From positions 7,883,246 to 7,947,245 of the forward strand of contig OZ017770.1 of NCBI GenBank assembly GCA_963969345.1: DNA of 64,000 nt, given 5' to 3'. Positions 59,803 to 64,000 of the stretch are shown in pieces. The position numbers were made by a program, and so were the translations under genes. Positions within the stretch are counted from its first letter, which is position 1. Each line of letters begins with the position of its first letter. The notes under the pieces were generated by a model. That model searched no databases and was not told the DNA's origin. It saw nothing but the letters and a program-made list of their open reading frames with translations. The DNA comes from Turbatrix aceti (taxonomy: Eukaryota; Nematoda; Chromadorea; Rhabditida; Panagrolaimidae).

Positions 59803-61456
59803 TTACAGACAGGGGAGATTGCGTTGGCGAATAATGTCAATGAGTTCATTGAAGTTTTCATTGTTGAAGGATTTGGATGCTTCGGTTCCGATGGCATCCA
59901 AGATAAGGTTGTTGAGAGGTACGCCTTCGGGGCTATTGTCCTGCAAAGAGTTTGTTTTATAAAATAAATCAGTGGTTATTTCAAACAAAAACATACCAGG
60001 TATCCAACGGGATAAATAGCAAATCCGCGGCTCTTGGCTTGCTGAGCAATAGAAACTGGGTCGGGTCCTTTGTTGTGCCAGCCATCAGTGAAGACGACCA
60101 TAACTTTGTTAGCCAGCTTTGGTCTTGCACCGTTGGTCTCGTCGGCTTGTTTCATGGCTTCCTTGATGCCTTCTCCGATGGCAGTGGTGCCGCCAATGTA
60201 CTGTAGCTTTTCAATGTCTTGGACTGCGCTTTGGACGTTATCGTGCGTGTTCAAGTTGTATTTTGTATACGTCTTACCGACGCTGCTGAACACCACGAGG
60301 GCTACCCGGGTGTGTCGAGGACTGACATAAAGGTTTTTGATCAGGCGCTCTGCCATGCTCTTGTATTCCTTGTAGACAGGTGCTGTTGTTGATGAAAAAT
60401 CGAGCACCAAAACAAGATCTTGTTCGCATCCTGAAAAGACCAAAACTTGTTCGTTCCTCTGCCGGGAGTAAGAGTACAGCATTTTTTTCAACTGACCTGT
60501 AATTGGATTGGTTGTGGTAGTTGTGGTTGTAGTTGTTGTCGTCGTTGTTGTGGTAGTTGTTCTACACTTTTCTTGGGTCTTGCGTAGCAGTGCTTTGGTA
60601 ATGTCTGCCGCGTGCTCGCGGCCGTTGTGCATAATGACTCGATTAATATTGCCCGCAATGGTCAACAGCTCGCCTCTGGAACGTTCATGATGTAAAAAAA
60701 AGTTGATTTGATAAATGACATTGCATTCATTTTTTGTTTAAAACGGGTGTAACTGATAAACACATGCGCGCGCTGATTTTCTCAGTGAAACAAAGATAAA
60801 CAAAAAATATTATACTTACTTGTCTGCGAGTTTCGCGTCACCGGTGGCAGCAGCGTAGATAAAAGTATGGGGAATGGCCTGAAGGGCGAGTGCCGGGGCT
60901 GTGGGGTCGACGGCACTGCGACCATCCGTTACAACCAGGATTAGAGACTGATAAGACTTGTTTCGGGTCTCCATGAGTTCCAAAGCGATTTCCAGTGCTT
61001 TCTTGGTGTTGGTTGTTCCGCCGATAGAGCGAACACCCATGACAGTTTTCACAAATTCCTGATTGTTGGTGGCAAAGTTCCATTTGAATATTTCACGTCG
61101 ATAGCTGTTTCCGGAATAGACAATCATTGAAACCTGCAAACAAATACACATTTCAAACTGCTAAAAGTATAAATAAAACTTCACTTACACTGTGTTGGTT
61201 AGGTCCAATGTCGAGTTCCTCAGAGATGTCGACTACAAAATCTCGACTTCGGTTAAATCCGCCTTTAACACTGTCAGATCGATCGAGAATAATCATGACG
61301 TTTAGCTGACAGCTATCTGGGAATATTGCTTGTGACCATGAGGTTTCGAATATAATCGCGCAAAACTGAAAAAAAATAAAAGTTACAATGCAAGTTTTAA
61401 ACCCAAAAACTAACCAATACGAATAATAAATATCTGAACATGTTGAATGATTTCAT
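59803..61456 (-). CDS. Secreted protein with two vWFA domains joined by a poly-Thr linker
   Basis: Exons 61415-61456, 61189-61365, 60820-61133, 60497-60675, 59997-60430, 59803-59940; 427 residues. Signal peptide NMFRYLLFVLFCAIIFETSW. First vWFA domain (about 36-215): MIDAS motif D42-R-S-D-S46, then SIGGTTNTKKALEIALELM with the MIDAS Thr, and LILVVTDGRS. A run of exactly 17 threonines (about 217-233), coded by mixed ACN codons, links to the second domain: D248-F-S-S-T252, YIGGTTAIGEGIKEAMKQ, and VMVVFTDGWHN. vWFA domains bind protein ligands through a metal at the MIDAS; the Thr run is probably O-glycosylated. The second MIDAS has Thr for the last Ser. Nematodes have many such secreted vWFA proteins. 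A trans-splice-like acceptor (GCATTTCAG) ends 7 bases before the ATG. No transmembrane segment. Confidence 0.9.
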
Positions 61457-62862
61457 GAGGTATCTGAAATGCAAAATGACTGTTCAAAAAAGTTATAAAA
61501 GGGCGTTCAAGAAAAAAAAACGCAACCCAGGTGAATGAGCCCCAACATTAGTCGGTTCCACTTAACACCTTTTGACGACCTATACCCTTTTTATTCTTAA
61601 GTATTTGGCGCTTCGAACGCTCTTCCTTCTCACAATTACCTCTACACTATTAAAAAAAAAGGCGGACGGATTCAAGACGCACAAAACGCAATAACGCCTA
61701 TTACAGCATTAACGCCAAAAACAAAACAACATCTTGCGTAACAATACAATGCAAAACCAAGAATATGAGCAGTATCAATTATAACTTGGTCGGAAAAGTG
61801 TATTGTAACTTTCTACAGAGCCGATAACTACTAATTGTCCCAACCATGTATGCTCGCTCGTCTGCAGCGCAAACAAGTTATTATGGCGGTTCTTATTAAG
61901 CATATTTAAGGGGCGTGTTCCATTGATAAACAATGGAAAAAAATAATTCAAAATAGTAACGATCACCACAGTCTTTCTGTATTGATATCAATAATCAATG
62001 TTCTTTGCTTTTGAACGATTGGGAGTTGTCATTTGACTCATGGTAGGCGTTAAGATGATCAGCAGCAAAACAAGCATCGGCATGATGACTAACTTATGAT
62101 CACAGACAGTACGTGACCTGTCTTCATACTGAATATCAAATTCCTGGATCTATTTTTGAGTTTTCTCATAATTTGCCCAATTCCCGCATACAGTTACCAG
62201 GTGTCAAAATGAAGATGGTTTCACGTGGTACACGTATTCTCGACGACTATTTTGCACTTATGGGACGGTAACTAAAATTGGGTGTAATGTTTTGATTTAT
62301 TTAGTTTGTTGATTGTTGTTTTGTCGTCTGTCGGTAGTAATTTAGAGCATTGCACGCAAGATTGATGGTGTGGTTGATAACTTTTTTTTCCTTTCTTTGA
62401 TGAATTTTCACATAAGTAAAAAAAAAGGCATTGCAAAATAAAGGTCACGTTTTATTAAAAGTTACACAAAGAATGACGCAAAACAAAGAATTCTCAGGTA
62501 TCGGGGATGTCTGGGACAACCGATCTCTGGGTAACTGATACTGGAGTTTCGTCAGTCGGGCTCCACCACCACGCATAACTTTCTCAAGATGCCATTGTGA
62601 ATTTGTCATGTTGTCCTACTTGAGACAGTTTTACGCTTCTGTGGAATCCAAAAGTAGGACGGGGGTTGAATCTCATGGGTAACTTGAGTAGAAAGTCTGT
62701 CATACGTCATACGCGGCACTCGAGTACAACAACTTTTCCCACCTTAAGTGCTCATTGCCAAAAACTTATGTATATAGGCAGGAGCTTTTTTTAAAATATA
62801 CCATTATTTGTGTCAGTTGTGTGTCGACTCAACTTGCTTTTTACTCTCGTCCGACAGTAACA
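61457..62862. other. Intergenic between divergent genes
   Basis: About 1.4 kb holding the promoters of the double-vWFA gene (minus) and the peptide precursor gene (plus). No coding exon supported. Confidence 0.5.
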
Positions 62863-63349
62863 ATGTATGCCACGAATCTGTTATTTATTCTCGTCGTTGT
62901 TGGCATGACTGTTTGCCTGTTTGCCGAGCTACCGGGTGCAAGTGGCGAGATGTACAACTACCCCGCGAATAATCCGGATTTTTACCTTAGATTCCGGAAA
63001 AACGCAGATGAAACGCGTAAGTGTCACATTTGTATCTTGAACTCTTAAAATCACTCAAAATATATTATCTTCAATATAAATAACACAAACAAAGAAGGTT
63101 AAAGTAGTATAAAAACAATTCCTAGGTACATTGTCTTTGAGAAACCCTAGGTCGTAAAGATTCCTGCCTCAGGCAGTCAACGACAAGTAAAAGTGTAACA
63201 AAAGCAAATTTTGATTGATCACAATTTTCATTGTTTTAGAAGACAACGTGCAACCATTTATCCGCTTCCGAAAGTCGCTACCCCTCAAACTCCGCATTCT
63301 GCAGCGTCAGTCTCCGTATTTCAACTTTAGAGACGATATAACCGCATAA
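62863..63349 (+). CDS. Small secreted peptide-precursor-like protein with two RFRK motifs
   Basis: Exons 62863-63016 and 63240-63349; 87 residues. Signal peptide YATNLLFILVVVGMTVCLF, probably ending near AELPGASG. The mature part is 50-60 residues without cysteine. Two similar blocks stand out: NPDFYLRFRKNADE (38-51) and VQPFIRFRKSLPLKLRI (55-71), each P-x-F or P-F, then (L/I)-R-F-R-K. Processing after RK and trimming would leave peptides ending in LRF and IRF, but there is no Gly before the basic pair, so they would not be amidated, unlike classical nematode FLP peptides (RF-G-R/K). A trans-splice-like acceptor (TCGTCCGACAG) ends 5 bases before the ATG; AATAAA at 63529-63534. Gene likely real; peptide role is inference. 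It could also be a small structural or antimicrobial-type secreted protein. Confidence 0.65.
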
Positions 63350-64000
63350 TAGCTTGTACAGTACGGTATGTTCGGTTTCGTCCTTCTTTCTCTCTCTCGA
63401 TCTCTCTCAAGAGCATGCGACTCGGTGACCGCTAAAAAAGTATCTTACCAACTCATTATTGTACGCTGATGATTTACTGAGCAAAATATGAATGTAAACG
63501 CACTGTGCTTGTTTTGACCCTTGTTGATAATAAATTTAAAAACGACAACATTTACATCGCTATCGTATTTTGGTCATATGACTATTGTGCGCAAATAGTT
63601 ATAATTTTTACTGATATTGATGATCTGTACTATCAAAAATGTGTGCAATCAAAAACCAACTGACGCTGGTGTGTTAAAGTTTCTCCATGCTGAACACAAA
63701 CATCGGATTCGGGCGTGCCGCGTCTTACGCCCCTGAAAACAAGACTCGGAACAGAGTGCGTCTAAGAATAGAAAGTGGCAAGATGTTGTGTTCTAAAAAT
63801 ATCACGTATCGCTGATTTACGTTCATATAAATTACCACGTCTTCCGTACCTTAAACCTTTTTCGGTTGCACAACGTTATCCGGGTATACGGGATGCACCT
63901 GCACTCGATGATCACCTAATGTGGTCTTCTTTAATGCTGTCTGATTGAAAATAAAGAAAAAACGGTTCAGACAGCGTCGGGACACGGAAGATAGTCGGTT
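63350..64000. other. 3' flank of the peptide-precursor gene
   Basis: Contains a CT-rich stretch near 63390-63410 and AATAAA at 63529-63534. No further gene supported up to the window end. Confidence 0.45.

Noticed and set aside
60508..60690. Poly-Val plus-strand frame
   Set aside because: Antisense of the poly-Thr linker in the double-vWFA gene.
1..64000. CRISPR arrays, rRNA, tRNA, bacterial operons or defence systems
   Set aside because: No regularly spaced repeats, no cloverleaf with TTCGA-type arm that I could confirm, and the gene content is plainly metazoan.

Overview
The window is eukaryotic and almost certainly from a nematode. Short introns (many 45-60 bases, GT...TTTTCAG) split nearly every gene. 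Two tandem genes encode transthyretin-like (TTR) secreted proteins, a family typical of nematodes. At least nine genes carry a 3'-splice-site-like motif 0-15 bases before the ATG, as expected for spliced-leader trans-splicing. The DNA is AT-rich with many homopolymer runs. I cannot name the genus. All exon boundaries were worked out by eye from splice consensus plus phase; in every multi-exon model reported as a gene, except the incomplete and frame-broken gene at 1-879 and the fragmentary model at 12.1-15.3 kb, the exon lengths sum to a whole number of codons.

Layout. 1-0.9 kb: end of a secreted Ly6-like gene with a repetitive tail and a frame break. 1.2-10.3 kb: a compact block holding exocyst SEC3/EXOC1 (minus), a divergent RCC1L-like mitochondrial protein (plus) and a BAIAP3/Munc13-4-type C2-MUN-C2 protein (minus); two of the three are membrane-traffic factors. 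12-16.5 kb: scattered phase-compatible exons of an unrecognised minus-strand gene, with a 614-base foldback transposon between them. 17.7-19.8 kb: an aminergic-type GPCR. 23.6-26.4 kb: a carotenoid oxygenase-family enzyme with signal peptide and a long Pro/Thr tail. 30.2-31.9 kb: a convergent pair, a Cys-rich GPI-type surface protein and a secreted DOMON protein. 33.2-35.6 kb: an LRMDA-like LRR protein and an unknown protein with a 9-base microexon. 35.6-43.9 kb: 8 kb of AT-rich DNA with no gene I can support.

43.9-53.7 kb: an HTH/AT-hook protein, an unrecognised 450-residue protein with a recent LINE insertion in its last intron, an F-box-like protein and a small protein with two PP1-docking (RVxF) motifs. 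55.8-57.3 kb: fragments of RTE-like non-LTR retrotransposons. 57.6-61.5 kb: two TTR-like genes and a secreted double-vWFA protein. 62.9-63.3 kb: a small secreted peptide precursor with two RFRK motifs.

The strongest leads are the secreted carotenoid oxygenase with its extra tail, the RFRK peptide precursor, the 9-base microexon, the two-RVxF protein and the foldback element. I saw no CRISPR array, rRNA, convincing tRNA or bacterial-type system.
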